64,000 nt of DNA, taken from positions 1-64,000 of the forward strand of contig JAICYD010000016.1 of NCBI GenBank assembly GCA_025934375.1. Direction: 5' to 3'. Both the position numbers and the translations under genes were made by a program. This document shows, in pieces, positions 44,138 through 52,524 of the stretch. The stretch's first letter is position 1, and each line of letters begins with the position of its first letter. A model generated the notes under the pieces. It was not told the origin of the DNA. It did no database searches and saw only the letters and a program-made list of their open reading frames with translations. This DNA is from Streptosporangiaceae bacterium. Its GTDB lineage: Bacteria > Actinomycetota > Actinomycetes > Streptosporangiales > Streptosporangiaceae.

Positions 44138-44908
44138 TCACGGGCGACGGCGGGCGAGGTGGGCGGTGAGGTCGGCCGCTATCTCGACCGTCGGCGGTAG
44201 GACCTGCAGGATGCTGGCGTACACCTGCTCTCGCTTGGCGGCGGGCAATTGCAGGTAGGCCGAGATGGTCGACAGGTGGCCCACGAAGTCACGGGCGCTC
44301 ATCGTCAGGCGCCGGCCGATCACGACCTGGCGGACATCGGCGAACCACGGCGAGCGCTGGAGCTCGGTGCCCGGCCACTGCATGTCATGCTCCGGTGGCG
44401 TCCCGTCCGGGGACGGGATCTCGTCGCTGTCCAGGAACGGCGCCCGGGCCGCGTGCACGGCGTCTCGCACGGCGGGGTCAGCCAGCTGGACGGGCCCGCC
44501 GAACGAGGCGAACACGCCGCCCGGCTCCAGCAGCGCGGCCACGCGCGGCCAGCGCCCCTGCGGGCTGGTCCAGTGCAGCGCCGCCGCCGCGTACACCAGC
44601 CCGTAGACCGCACCCGGTCGCAGGTCCTCAAACCTGGCCCGCACGGCGGTGACGTTCGCGGGCACGTGCTTGACCAGCTCTGCGAGCATGGCCGGGTCGG
44701 GCTCGGTCGCGGTGACCGCGACCCCCCGCGCGGCGAACAGGCGGGTCGCCTTGCCGGTCCCGGCGCCAATCTCCAGCGCGGTCGCGACCGGTCGGCCCGC
44801 GTACGTCATCACCAGGTCAAACAGCTCCGGCGGATACCCCGGCCGGAAGCGCTCGTAGGCGTTCGCTATCGCTCCGAAGCTCAGCGCGCGGCTAGACACG
44901 CTGGGCAT
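44138..44908 (-). CDS. Class I SAM-dependent methyltransferase
   Basis: A 256-residue methyltransferase. Motif I is ALEIGAGTGKATRLFAARG, the acidic residue of motif II is in VTATEPDPAML, and YAAAALHWTSPQGRW is the usual post-motif segment of the UbiE/SAM type-11 group. The C-terminal half (SARDFVGHLSTISAYLQLP) resembles actinobacterial small-molecule methyltransferases of unknown substrate. Start at MPSVSSRALSFG; the frame remains open upstream but without domain content. It is divergent from the EEP gene. Confidence 0.85.
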   Translation of the reverse strand: MPSVSSRALSFGAIANAYERFRPGYPPELFDLVMTYAGRPVATALEIGAGTGKATRLFAARGVAVTATEPDPAMLAELVKHVPANVTAVRARFEDLRPGAVYGLVYAAAALHWTSPQGRWPRVAALLEPGGVFASFGGPVQLADPAVRDAVHAARAPFLDSDEIPSPDGTPPEHDMQWPGTELQRSPWFADVRQVVIGRRLTMSARDFVGHLSTISAYLQLPAAKREQVYASILQVLPPTVEIAADLTAHLARRRP

Positions 44909-45020
44909 CCTGACACGATCGGCGCCGTCAGCGCACGTCCTTTTCCGCGCCCCCGCGCGCTCGGGTTGGGCGGGGGCGGCCGGGGTAACCGGGCGAGAAC
45001 CGAGCGACAGGAGCGTTGTG

Positions 45021-45842
45021 ATGGACGACATCCCGCCAGCGTCGTATGGCCCGCTCATCGAGACGACCCTGCGGATCATCACCTGGAACGTATGGGGACT
45101 GTACAGCTCTTGGCAAGAGCGGGAACCAGCGATCGTGGCGACGTTGCGGGACGCGCATCCCGATATCGTCGTGCTGACCGAGTCGTGGTCGAAGGGCGGC
45201 GACAGCCAGGGTGAGCGGCTGGCCGGCCCGCTCGGCCTGCCGCACCGCGCGTTCAGCGGGGTGACGGCCCAAGAGGATGCGGCGGCCCTGTCCGGCGTCG
45301 CGGTGCTGTCTCGCTGGCCGATCCGGCGCGAATCCAGCCTCGCGCTCGGCGGCGCCCGCGTGCAGTTCGCCGAGGTGTCCGGTCCCCGGGGCCCGATCCA
45401 GGTGTACGGGCTGGTGATGGATGCCTGGTGGTTCGATGAGAGCCACGCTCGTCAAGACGCGGTCCGCGCGCTGGCGACCCGTGCCCAGCAGGCCCAGGAC
45501 ACGCGGGCACCGCTCATCATCGGCGGCGATTTCAACGCCGATCCCGACAGTGACGAGATCCGCATGCTGACCGGCCGGACCGCCGCCCCCGCGCCGGGCC
45601 TGTCGTTCTACGACGCCTGGGAAGTTGCGAGCCCGCCCGGCCCCGGCTACACCTGGGCTAACGACAATCCGTGGGCGAGGCAGCTGCTGTGGCCCGACCG
45701 CCGGATCGATTACATCTTCTCGGCGGCGCCGCGCCCCGGGGGAGCCGGCCACCCTACGCGTGCCACCTTGCTCGGCACCGCCCCTGTCAACGGCACCTAT
45801 CCGTCAGATCACTACGCGGTCCAGGCCGACCTGCGCTACTGA
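45021..45842 (+). CDS. Endonuclease/exonuclease/phosphatase (EEP) family hydrolase
   Basis: A 273-residue EEP-fold enzyme: LRIITWNVWGLY (metal Asn), DIVVLTESW (metal Glu), LIIGGDFNADPDSDE, the RRIDYIF turn and the C-terminal YPSDHYAV with the catalytic Asp-His pair. The family includes nucleases and phospholipid/inositol phosphatases, and the exact substrate cannot be assigned. AGGAG lies 7 bp before the ATG. The 3' end overlaps the DUF397 gene on the other strand by 7 bp. Confidence 0.88.
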   Translation: MDDIPPASYGPLIETTLRIITWNVWGLYSSWQEREPAIVATLRDAHPDIVVLTESWSKGGDSQGERLAGPLGLPHRAFSGVTAQEDAAALSGVAVLSRWPIRRESSLALGGARVQFAEVSGPRGPIQVYGLVMDAWWFDESHARQDAVRALATRAQQAQDTRAPLIIGGDFNADPDSDEIRMLTGRTAAPAPGLSFYDAWEVASPPGPGYTWANDNPWARQLLWPDRRIDYIFSAAPRPGGAGHPTRATLLGTAPVNGTYPSDHYAVQADLRY

Positions 45843-46093
45843 ACGCGGAGGGCGGTGGTGAACGCGCGCCACGTCCGCGCGGAAACGCGCAGCACCGGGC
45901 CGTGGCCGTGGTCCTTGGTGTCGCGGATGAGGACCTGGCCGGGCAGGCTCCCGGCCTCCACGCAGTTCGTGCCGCCGCTGCTGACGCTGTGGCTGGACTT
46001 GCGCCACGGGACCGCGCCGACCTCGACGCAGTTCGCGCCACCGCTGTTGACGCTGTGGCTGGACTTGCGCCAGCCGGGGGTTAGGTCTGCCAT
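45836..46093 (-). CDS. DUF397 protein with duplicated motif
   Basis: An 85-residue DUF397 protein. The family core WRKSSHSVNSGGANCVEV appears twice in tandem (residues about 8-25 and 30-47), encoded by two nearly identical 47-bp direct repeats. Normal DUF397 proteins of 60-70 residues have one copy, so this is an internal duplication. The rest (GQVLIRDTKDHGHGPVLRVS, WRAFTTALR) is typical. DUF397 proteins act with a helix-turn-helix/DUF5753 partner and often an ATPase in actinobacterial developmental control (WhiJ/AbaA-like loci). It overlaps the DUF5753 remnant by 13 bp. Confidence 0.9.
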   Translation of the reverse strand: MADLTPGWRKSSHSVNSGGANCVEVGAVPWRKSSHSVSSGGTNCVEAGSLPGQVLIRDTKDHGHGPVLRVSARTWRAFTTALRVQ

Positions 46094-46566
46094 CTGTCCA
46101 TCGCCTCCGTGAGCCGAGTCCGAGACTCGCGGACGTTGAGCGCGTCGCCCCGGACGCGGTTAAAGGTAGCCGATGCCTTGCGGACCAGCACCGGGTTATT
46201 CGTGACCTGGTCATCAACGAGTGCGTCGCTGCACAGCAACTCGGGTCCGTCATCGGTGGCCGCGAGGTTGATCGCACCACCGAGGCCCGCGTTCGCTCCC
46301 AGGCTACCGGGCACGACCTGGATGACAACCGTGCTGGGCAGCGCTAGGAGTTGATCTAGCTGCTGGCGCATCGTTTCGGTGGTCCCGATCTGGTGATGAA
46401 GCACTGGCTCCCAGGCCAGGATGGTGGTGTCGGGCGGCTCGGGGCGGGGGGTCGTTCTCGGGACTGCGGGCCTGAGTTCGTGGAGCCACGTGGCCTCATC
46501 TCCCTCGCGTGGGATGTCGTGGTACTTCCGTGGAAGTCTCGCCCGTACACGGGCGTGGTCGTCCTA
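46081..46566 (-). pseudogene. DUF5753 remnant of an XRE-type regulator
   Basis: Only the C-terminal half of a DUF5753 regulator is present: WEPVLHHQIGTTETMRQQL, LALPSTVVIQVVPGSLGA, GLGGAINLAATD and the end TRLTEAMDRWQT. Typical members have about 280 residues with an N-terminal helix-turn-helix; here the frame is closed by a stop near 46567 and no helix-turn-helix or usual start is present upstream. GTG at 46404 could start a 107-residue product. Probably a truncated gene that once paired with the DUF397 protein and the divergent ATPase. Confidence 0.72.
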
Positions 46567-46622
46567 TTGGATGCCATTCTAATTCCATTGGCCGAGAAGT
46601 CACCGCCGCAAGGGGAAAATCA

Positions 46623-47147
46623 GTGAACGCCAGCAACGCCGCTGCTCTAACTGTACATGTCATCCCGCCTCATCCGCTCGCGCCAGACGACCGGTGGATG
46701 GCGTCGTTCCCGATGCGCACCTTCATGGAGTACGGCGCGTATAGGAACGCGCCCGGTTCCGCGCGGGGACTGGTGCGAAATGCGCTCGAAGAATGGCGCC
46801 TGGGCGCGTTCGAGGAAAAGGCGTCGCTGGTCGTGACGGAGCTGATGACCAATTCCATCATCGCCACCGAGCAGGTCGCCTGGGAGGCCGGCTGGCCGCC
46901 CGTGCGGCTGTGGCTGCTGGCCGGCCCGGACGGGGTGCTGGCAGCGGTGTGGGACGCGGTGACCACGCCTCCACGGCAACGGGTTGCCGGTGAACTGGAG
47001 GAAAACGGCCGTGGGCTGGGCATCGTGGACGCCTATTGCGCGCGCTGGGACTGCTACCGGCCGCCCGCCCCGTATGGCGGCAAGGTGACCCGCGCCCTGA
47101 TCAGCGACCCGCACACCGAAGGCAGCGAGTCCTACCGTGGGAGATGA
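46623..47147 (+). CDS. RsbW-like ATP-binding (anti-sigma-type) protein
   Basis: A 174-residue GHKL ATPase-fold protein. The N-box ASLVVTELMTNSIIA and a modified G-box ENGRGLGIVDAYCARW are clear, with YRNAPGSARGLVRNALEEW before them. It matches the single-domain ATP-binding proteins found beside DUF397/DUF5753 regulators in streptomycete-like genomes, where they are thought to act as serine kinases or anti-sigma factors. GTG start with AAGGGG upstream. It reads divergently from the DUF5753 remnant and is followed 7 bp later by a small Cys-rich protein. Confidence 0.85.
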   Translation: MNASNAAALTVHVIPPHPLAPDDRWMASFPMRTFMEYGAYRNAPGSARGLVRNALEEWRLGAFEEKASLVVTELMTNSIIATEQVAWEAGWPPVRLWLLAGPDGVLAAVWDAVTTPPRQRVAGELEENGRGLGIVDAYCARWDCYRPPAPYGGKVTRALISDPHTEGSESYRGR

Positions 47148-47154
47148 GAGGACA

Positions 47155-47409
47155 ATGGCCAGCGCGCGCTGCGCATGTGGCTTCAGCGAAGCCGGGGACG
47201 AGACGATCGATGATCACCTCGCCGAGGTATTCACGCCGGACGACGGGAAAGGACCCGACGGGACGGTGCACCTGGAATGGGAGGCGGCACTTTCGTGCCG
47301 GTGCGGAGCTGGCGGGAGCGCGGCCGAATTGGATGCCCATTTCCTGACCGTGTTCACCCCGGCCGATCACGTCGGTCAGGACGGCGTAAGGCACGAGAGG
47401 GTCGGGTGA
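47155..47409 (+). CDS. Small Cys/His protein with two repeated units
   Basis: An 84-residue protein made of two similar halves: CACGFSEAGDETIDDHLAEV with FTPDDGKGPDGTVH, then CRCGAGGSAAELDAHFLTV with FTPADHVGQDGVRH. Each half has CxC, a DxH and a final His, so each could bind one zinc ion. It is coupled to the ATPase gene (spacing 7 bp; GAGAGGACA before the ATG; a longer GTG start overlapping the ATPase is possible). A strong hairpin follows. The family is not recognised by me. Confidence 0.7.
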   Translation: MASARCACGFSEAGDETIDDHLAEVFTPDDGKGPDGTVHLEWEAALSCRCGAGGSAAELDAHFLTVFTPADHVGQDGVRHERVG

Positions 47410-47414
47410 TATAA

Positions 47415-47454
47415 GTTTGGGTTTACCGGTGTAATAGCACCGGTAAACCCAAAC
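47415..47454. terminator. Bidirectional terminator hairpin
   Basis: GTTTGGGTTTACCGGTG, loop taatag, CACCGGTAAACCCAAAC: a perfect 17-bp stem with a 6-nt loop between two convergent genes. It begins 6 bp after the small Cys-rich gene and ends 25 bp before the ltp3 stop on the other strand. Confidence 0.85.
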
Positions 47455-47479
47455 ATATCGGTAGGGGGCAGGGTACGGC

Positions 47480-48736
47480 TTACGGTGCGCTCGACACTAC
47501 CCACATGGAGAAGTACTGGGAGCCGCCGCCGTAGGCGTGGCCGAGGGCGGTGCGCGCGCCGGGCACCTGGTGCTCGCCGGCCTTGCCCATGACCTGGAGG
47601 GCCGCCTCGGCGAAGCGCAGCAGGCCCGAGGCGCCGATCGGGTTCGACGACAGGACGCCGCCCGACGGGTTGACCGGGATCCGGCCGCCGATCTCGGTCT
47701 CGCCCGCCTCGGTCAGCCGCCACCCTTCACCGGGCGCGGCGAAGCCGAGGTTCTCCAGCCACATCGGCTCATACCAGGAGAACGGCACGTAGATCTCGGC
47801 CACGTCCACCTCGTCGATGGGGGAGGTGATCCCGGCCTTGCGCCACAGGTCGGCGGCGGCGGCCACGCCGGCGGCGGGGTTCACCGGGTCCTTGCCCGCG
47901 AACATGGTCGGCTCGGTGCGCATCGCGGTGGCCCGGATCCAGGCGACCGGCCTGCCGTCGGCCTGCGAGGCCCGCGCGGCGTCGGAGTCGCCGATGATGA
48001 CCGCGCACGCGCCGTCGGAGGACGGGCAGGTCTCGTCGTAGCGGACCGGGTCCCACAGCAGGGGAGAGGCGAGCACCTTCTCCAGCGTGATGTCGGCCTG
48101 CTGCAGGTGGGCAAACGGGTTGCGGGCGCCGTTGCGGCGGTCCTTGACGGCGACCATCGCCCCGATGTGCGCCGGCGAGCCGCTGCGCAGGATGTAGGCG
48201 CGGATGTGCGGCGCGAACTAGCCGCCGGCGCCGGCCACGACGTCGGTGCTGAACGGTTGCGCGATCGACAGCGCCCACATGGCGTTGGACTCCGACTGCT
48301 TCTCGAACGCCACCGCCAGCACCCGCCGGTGCACGCCCGCCTGCACCAGGTTGGCGGTGACGATCCCGGTCGCCCCGCCGACCGAGCCGGCGGTGTGCAC
48401 GCGCAGCAGCGGCTTGCCGACCGCGCCGAGCGCGTCCGCCAGGTAGAGCTCGGGCATCATCACGCCCTCGAACAGGTCCGGGGCCTTGCCCACGACGACG
48501 GCGTCGATGTCGCTCATCGTGAGCCCGGCGTCCGCCAGCGCGCGGTCGACCGCCTCCCGGCACAGCCCGGCGATCGACACGTCGGCGCGCTTGGAACGGT
48601 GCCGTGTCTGCCCCACGCCAAGAACCGCAGCTTTCGCCTGGGGGGACGAACGGAGTATCCCCCCGTACCCTCCGCCGGCTGCCGCCCGGGGGGACGACTC
48701 CGCGTAACCCCCGCCACTCACAGGTTGCCTGGTCAC
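47480..48736 (-). pseudogene. ltp3: Ltp3-like thiolase-fold protein, interrupted by an in-frame TAG
   Basis: About 418 codons of a lipid-transfer-protein/thiolase homologue. The N-terminal part (AAVLGVGQTRHRSKRADVSI, AVVVGKAPDLFEGVMMPELY, HTAGSVGGATGIVTANLV) ends at VVAGAGG-TAG. The same frame goes on without loss: FAPHIRAYILRSGSPAHIGA, VAVKDRRNGARNPFAHLQQA, VNPSGGVLSSNPIGASGLLR and ALGHAYGGGSQYF. In the mycobacterial homologue (Rv3523) the residue at the TAG is Tyr, so a single C-to-G change (TAC to TAG) in the + copy explains it. GTG start overlaps ltp4 stop as GTGA, with GGAGG. Ltp proteins are the retro-aldolases/thiolases of sterol side-chain shortening. The gene is last in an operon of three. 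Confidence 0.88.
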
Positions 48737-49773
48737 TGGGCCTCCATCGTGCACACCAGGTTCTGCTGCAGGAGCGGGCCGCTGGTCGCGTGCCCGAGCG
48801 CGCTATCCGCCCGGCCGGTCATGATCGCCTGGGCCGCGCAGCCGAGGCGGGCCAGGCCCGCCGCGAACATCGGGTTGGCGACCAGGGCGCCGCCGGACGG
48901 GTTGACGTCGGTGGTGCCGCCGATCCCGAGCGCCTCCCGCAAGATGATCTCCTGGTGGGTGAAGGGCGCGTGCAGTTCAGCGACGTCGGGCGGTGGGCCG
49001 TCTGGCGGACCCAGCGGAGCGAGCGTCACCAGGTCGCGCGCGCCAAGCGCGGCCGACTCGGCCCGGTGCCCGAACCAGGTGATCCAGGCGGGCCGATCGC
49101 ACAGCTCGCGTGCCCGTTCGGCGCTGGCCAAGATCACGACGGCGGCGCCGTCGCCGACCGGGGCGCAGTCATGCGCCCGCAGCGGGTCGGCGACATAGGG
49201 GCGGGCAAGCAGGTCCTCGATCGAGACCTCGCCCGCGACCTGCGCGCTCGGGTTGGCCACGGCGGCCGCGCGGCTGCGCGCGGCGACCTGGGCCATGTCC
49301 TTCTCGGTCCAGCGGCCCGCCTCGATGCCGAGCCGGGCCTGCAGCGCCGCGACCGACACCGAGTCCGGCCATAGCGGCGCCAGGAGGTAGGGGTCAAGCT
49401 GCAGCGCGAGGACCTTCCGCAGCTCGGCGCCCGAGGCCTTGCCGAACCCGTAGGCCAGCGCGATGTCCGCCTCGCCGGTGAGGATCTTCACCCACGCCTC
49501 GTACAGCGCCCAGGCGCCGTCCATCTCCACGTGGGACTCCATGATCGGGGGGACGGCGCCGATCGCGTCGACCGCCTGCACGAAGGAGAACGCTCGCCCG
49601 GCCAGGTAGTCCGAGGAGCCTGAGCACCAGAAGCCGATGTCGCGGCGGGTCAGGCCGGTCTGCGCGTACACCTGTCCGAAGATGGGCACCAGCATCTCCA
49701 CGCCGCTGGTCGTCGAGTCGTCGCGGACCCCGACCGGGGACTGCGCGAAGCCGACGACGGCTACTTCAGTCAT
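48733..49773 (-). CDS. ltp4: Ltp4-like thiolase-fold protein
   Basis: A 346-residue protein of the SCP-x/thiolase superfamily: TEVAVVGFAQSPVGVRDDST, GFWCSGSSDYLAGRAFSFVQ with its Cys, HVEMDGAWALYEAWVKIL, HDCAPVGDGAAVVIL and NPSGGALVANPMFAAG. It agrees with the Ltp4 type that pairs with an Ltp3-type protein and an OB-fold DUF35 protein in sterol catabolism clusters. The ATG overlaps the upstream OB-protein stop as ATGA and its end overlaps ltp3 as GTGA. The expected complex is Ltp with the DUF35 partner acting on side-chain CoA esters. Confidence 0.85.
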   Translation of the reverse strand: MTEVAVVGFAQSPVGVRDDSTTSGVEMLVPIFGQVYAQTGLTRRDIGFWCSGSSDYLAGRAFSFVQAVDAIGAVPPIMESHVEMDGAWALYEAWVKILTGEADIALAYGFGKASGAELRKVLALQLDPYLLAPLWPDSVSVAALQARLGIEAGRWTEKDMAQVAARSRAAAVANPSAQVAGEVSIEDLLARPYVADPLRAHDCAPVGDGAAVVILASAERARELCDRPAWITWFGHRAESAALGARDLVTLAPLGPPDGPPPDVAELHAPFTHQEIILREALGIGGTTDVNPSGGALVANPMFAAGLARLGCAAQAIMTGRADSALGHATSGPLLQQNLVCTMEAQ

Positions 49774-50876
49774 ATATGCCTGCCGTACGACTCGTAGGGC
49801 GCGTCCGGCTCGCCGGACGGGGTGAAGTGGCTGATGGTGTCGGCGTGCCGCGTCCACTGCTCGCGCGGGCGCCAGACGGCCCGCACTCGCATGCCCATGT
49901 GGACGTCGGCGGGGTCGCAGCCGAGGATCAGGTGCTGGAACGCGATGTCGGCGCCGTCGAGCAGTATCGCCGCCGCCACGTAAGGCGGCGTGACCTGCTG
50001 CCCCGGATAGCCCACGTTCACCACGGAGAACGTGGTGATGGTCCCGGTGTCCGGGAGCTCGACCTCGGCGTCGGTGGGCACCCCGTCGGCCGGGCAGGTT
50101 CCCCGGGACGGGATGTACACCTGCCCGCACGCGGGGCACCGCTGGCCGAGCAGGCGCCCCTCGGCCAGGCCGCGCAGGTAGGCGCTCTCGGCGGGCGAGG
50201 CGGTGTGCAGGTACCGCAGCCGCACGGGGGTGATGGTCATCGTGACGGGGGCCGCATGGTCCGGGGCGGTGTTGTCCGAGACAGTGTCCCCGGCGGCCGG
50301 CGCGGGCGCCTCGGGAGTCGGCTCGTCGGGAGCGAAGCAGGCGATGTCGCGAATGCTGCCCACCCGGTGGGCGGCCCAGCGCGGCCACACGCGCATCCCG
50401 GTCCGCATCCCGGCGGGCCCGGCCGGGCCGGGGTCGACTGCGTGCAGCATCGCGGTGTCGGCGCCGTCCAGCCGGATCAGCGCCCACCCGAACGGCCGGG
50501 GCTGTGCTGCAAGGTCATTCAGGGCTGCCGGGTCATTCAGGGCTGCCTGGTCATTTAGGGGCTGGCCGTCCAGCGGCTCGGGCAGCCACGTCCAGCTGAC
50601 CACGGTCCCGCCCGGACCGACCTCAAGGAGCTCCCCCGGCGGGCTGGCCGTCACCGGGTCGTACTCGAATGGCGGCGCGTGGACCCGGCCATCGGCGGCG
50701 CGCGCCCCCAGGATGCGCTGATCGCGCAGCCCGGTCATGAACTGGCCGAGCACCGGGCCGAGTGACCGCGTGTAGTCGAACGCGATCTCCATCGACGCGC
50801 GCAGTGCGGGTGCGGGCAGTGCGGGTGCGAGCAGTGCGGGTGCGGGCAGGGAGGGCTCGGGTGGCGTTTCACTCAC
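49770..50876 (-). CDS. DUF35 OB-fold protein with two OB modules (Rv3521-like)
   Basis: A 368-residue protein. The C-terminal half has the zinc-ribbon/OB arrangement of DUF35: YLRGLAEGRLLGQRCPACGQ, VYIPSRGTCPADG (four Cys), and TITTFSVVNVGYPGQQVTPP. The N-terminal half has a MaoC/OB-like part with MEIAFDYTRSLGPVLGQFM. Two in-frame repeats are present: PAPALLAPALPAPAL near the start and NDQAALNDPAALND near residue 115, encoded by short tandem DNA repeats. It is the first gene of the OB-ltp4-ltp3 operon, divergent from a FadD gene over two KstR boxes. DUF35 proteins supply the OB subunit needed by these aldolases/thiolases. Confidence 0.85.
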   Translation of the reverse strand: MSETPPEPSLPAPALLAPALPAPALRASMEIAFDYTRSLGPVLGQFMTGLRDQRILGARAADGRVHAPPFEYDPVTASPPGELLEVGPGGTVVSWTWLPEPLDGQPLNDQAALNDPAALNDLAAQPRPFGWALIRLDGADTAMLHAVDPGPAGPAGMRTGMRVWPRWAAHRVGSIRDIACFAPDEPTPEAPAPAAGDTVSDNTAPDHAAPVTMTITPVRLRYLHTASPAESAYLRGLAEGRLLGQRCPACGQVYIPSRGTCPADGVPTDAEVELPDTGTITTFSVVNVGYPGQQVTPPYVAAAILLDGADIAFQHLILGCDPADVHMGMRVRAVWRPREQWTRHADTISHFTPSGEPDAPYESYGRHI

Positions 50877-50886
50877 CGGGCTATTG

Positions 50887-50937
50887 TAGAACGTGTTCTA
50901 GTTCATAGGTACTTGTCGCAGGCTAGAACACGTTCTA
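50887..50937. promoter_or_regulatory. Two perfect KstR-type operators
   Basis: TAGAACGTGTTCTA at 50887-50900 and TAGAACACGTTCTA at 50924-50937 both match TnnAACnnGTTnnA exactly; their centres are 37 bp apart. They fill the divergent promoter between the DUF35-ltp operon and the FadD gene. The sites argue for the GTG at 50949 as the FadD start, since a start at 50913 would put one box inside the gene. Confidence 0.9.
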
Positions 50938-50948
50938 GATTGGGCCTC

Positions 50949-52496
50949 GTGGCGGACATCGGGTTGTGGAAGATCGCGGCGGCCGACCCCGACCGCATCG
51001 CGGTGATCGAGCCGGACGGCAGCCCGGTCAGCTACGCCCAGCTGGCCGCGCGGGCGGACCGGATCGGCCGGGGCCTGCAGGCGCTCGGACTGCGCCCGGG
51101 CGACGCCGTCGCCGGGATGCTGCCCAACGGCGGCGACGCCCTCGCGCTGTTCTTCGCCGCGCTGGAGACGGGCCTGTACGTGGTCCCGGTGAACTGGCAC
51201 CTGGCCGCGGCCGAGGTCGCCTACATCCTCGGCGACAGCGCCAGCAAGGCGTTCATCACCCATGAGTGGTTCGCTGACGTTGCGGTAGCCGCCGCCGACC
51301 AGGCCGGCATCCCTTCCGGCGCCAGGTTCGCAAGGGGCGAGGTCCCCGGCTTCGTTGCGCTGGATGATCTGGGGGGTGACAGCACCGGCCGGCCGGCGGA
51401 GCGGCAGACCGGCGCCCCGATGGTGTACACCTCGGGCACCACCGGCCGCCCCAAGGGCGTCCGCCGGGCGCTCACCGGCGACGATCCCGACGTCGTCCCG
51501 ATGGCCGGCGCGGGGTTCTTCGCCCTGTTCGGCCTGGCGCCATTCGATGATCACGTGCACCTGTGCTGCTCGCCGCTCTACCACACGGCGGTGCTGAACT
51601 TCGCGACCATCTCCATCCAGCTCGGCCATCCCGCGGTCGTGATGGACCGCTTCGACGCCGAGACCATGCTGGCGCTGATCGACCGGCACCGGGTCACCCA
51701 CACCCACATGGTGCCGACGCACTTCCGGCGGCTGCTCACGCTGCCGGAGGAGACCCGCGCCAAGTATGACGTGAGCTCGATGCGCAACGCGATCCACGGC
51801 GCGGCCCCGTGCCCGCAGGAGGTCAAGCGGCGGATGCTGGAGTGGTGGGGGCCGGTGGTGACCGAGTACTACGCGGCCTCCGAGGGCGGCGGGACCCTGA
51901 TCACCGGGGCCGAGTGGCTGGAGCATCCCGGATCGGTCGGCCGGCCGTGGTCGTATTCGCAGGTGCTGGTGCTCGACGAGAACGGCGGTGACGTGCCGGC
52001 GGGAGAACCGGGGCTGGTCTACATGCGGATGGGCGCCTCGACCTTCGACTACTACAAGGACCAGGAGAAGACCCTGGCATCGCGCGCCCGCGGCATGTTC
52101 ACCGTGGGGGACATTGGCTACCTCGACGCCGACGGCTACCTCTACCTCTGCGACCGCAAGTCAGACATGATCATCACCGGCGGCGTCAACGTCTACCCGG
52201 CGGAGATCGAATCCGAGCTGGCCTGCCACCCGGCAGTCGGCGACGTGGCGGTCTTCGGCATCCCCCACCCCGACTGGGGCGAGGAGATCAAGGCCGTGGT
52301 GCAGCCCGCCGAGGGGATCACCCCGGGCCCGGAGCTGACCGCCGAGCTGCTGGGCTTCCTGGCCGGGCGGATCGCCCGGTTCAAGTTGCCGGCGAGCATC
52401 GACTACGCCGAGGAGCTGCCGCGGGAGTCGAACGGCAAGCTCTACAAGCGCCGACTGCGCGACCCCTACTGGGCCGGGCACGACAAGGCGATCTGA
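50949..52496 (+). CDS. Acyl-CoA ligase, FadD4-like, KstR-controlled
   Basis: A 515-residue adenylate-forming enzyme: the core motif APMVYTSGTTGRPKGVRR, the adenine-site YYAASEGGGTLI, the hinge GDIGYLDADGYLYLCDRKSD, and the C-terminal catalytic lysine in SNGKLYKRRL. PLYHTAVLNFATISIQ and MRNAIHGAAPCPQEVKRRML recall FadD4-type ligases rather than FadD17 or FadD19. Because it shares two KstR boxes with the ltp operon it probably activates a sterol side-chain or related acid, but the substrate is inference. GTG start. Confidence 0.87.
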   Translation: MADIGLWKIAAADPDRIAVIEPDGSPVSYAQLAARADRIGRGLQALGLRPGDAVAGMLPNGGDALALFFAALETGLYVVPVNWHLAAAEVAYILGDSASKAFITHEWFADVAVAAADQAGIPSGARFARGEVPGFVALDDLGGDSTGRPAERQTGAPMVYTSGTTGRPKGVRRALTGDDPDVVPMAGAGFFALFGLAPFDDHVHLCCSPLYHTAVLNFATISIQLGHPAVVMDRFDAETMLALIDRHRVTHTHMVPTHFRRLLTLPEETRAKYDVSSMRNAIHGAAPCPQEVKRRMLEWWGPVVTEYYAASEGGGTLITGAEWLEHPGSVGRPWSYSQVLVLDENGGDVPAGEPGLVYMRMGASTFDYYKDQEKTLASRARGMFTVGDIGYLDADGYLYLCDRKSDMIITGGVNVYPAEIESELACHPAVGDVAVFGIPHPDWGEEIKAVVQPAEGITPGPELTAELLGFLAGRIARFKLPASIDYAEELPRESNGKLYKRRLRDPYWAGHDKAI

Positions 52497-52524
52497 TCGG
52501 CTAGCGATCAGGCGCGGCCATCCA

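Noticed and set aside
48218..48220. TAG as pyrrolysine or programmed read-through
   Set aside because: The homologous residue is an ordinary Tyr, no pyl genes are seen, and a point mutation or sequence error is simpler.
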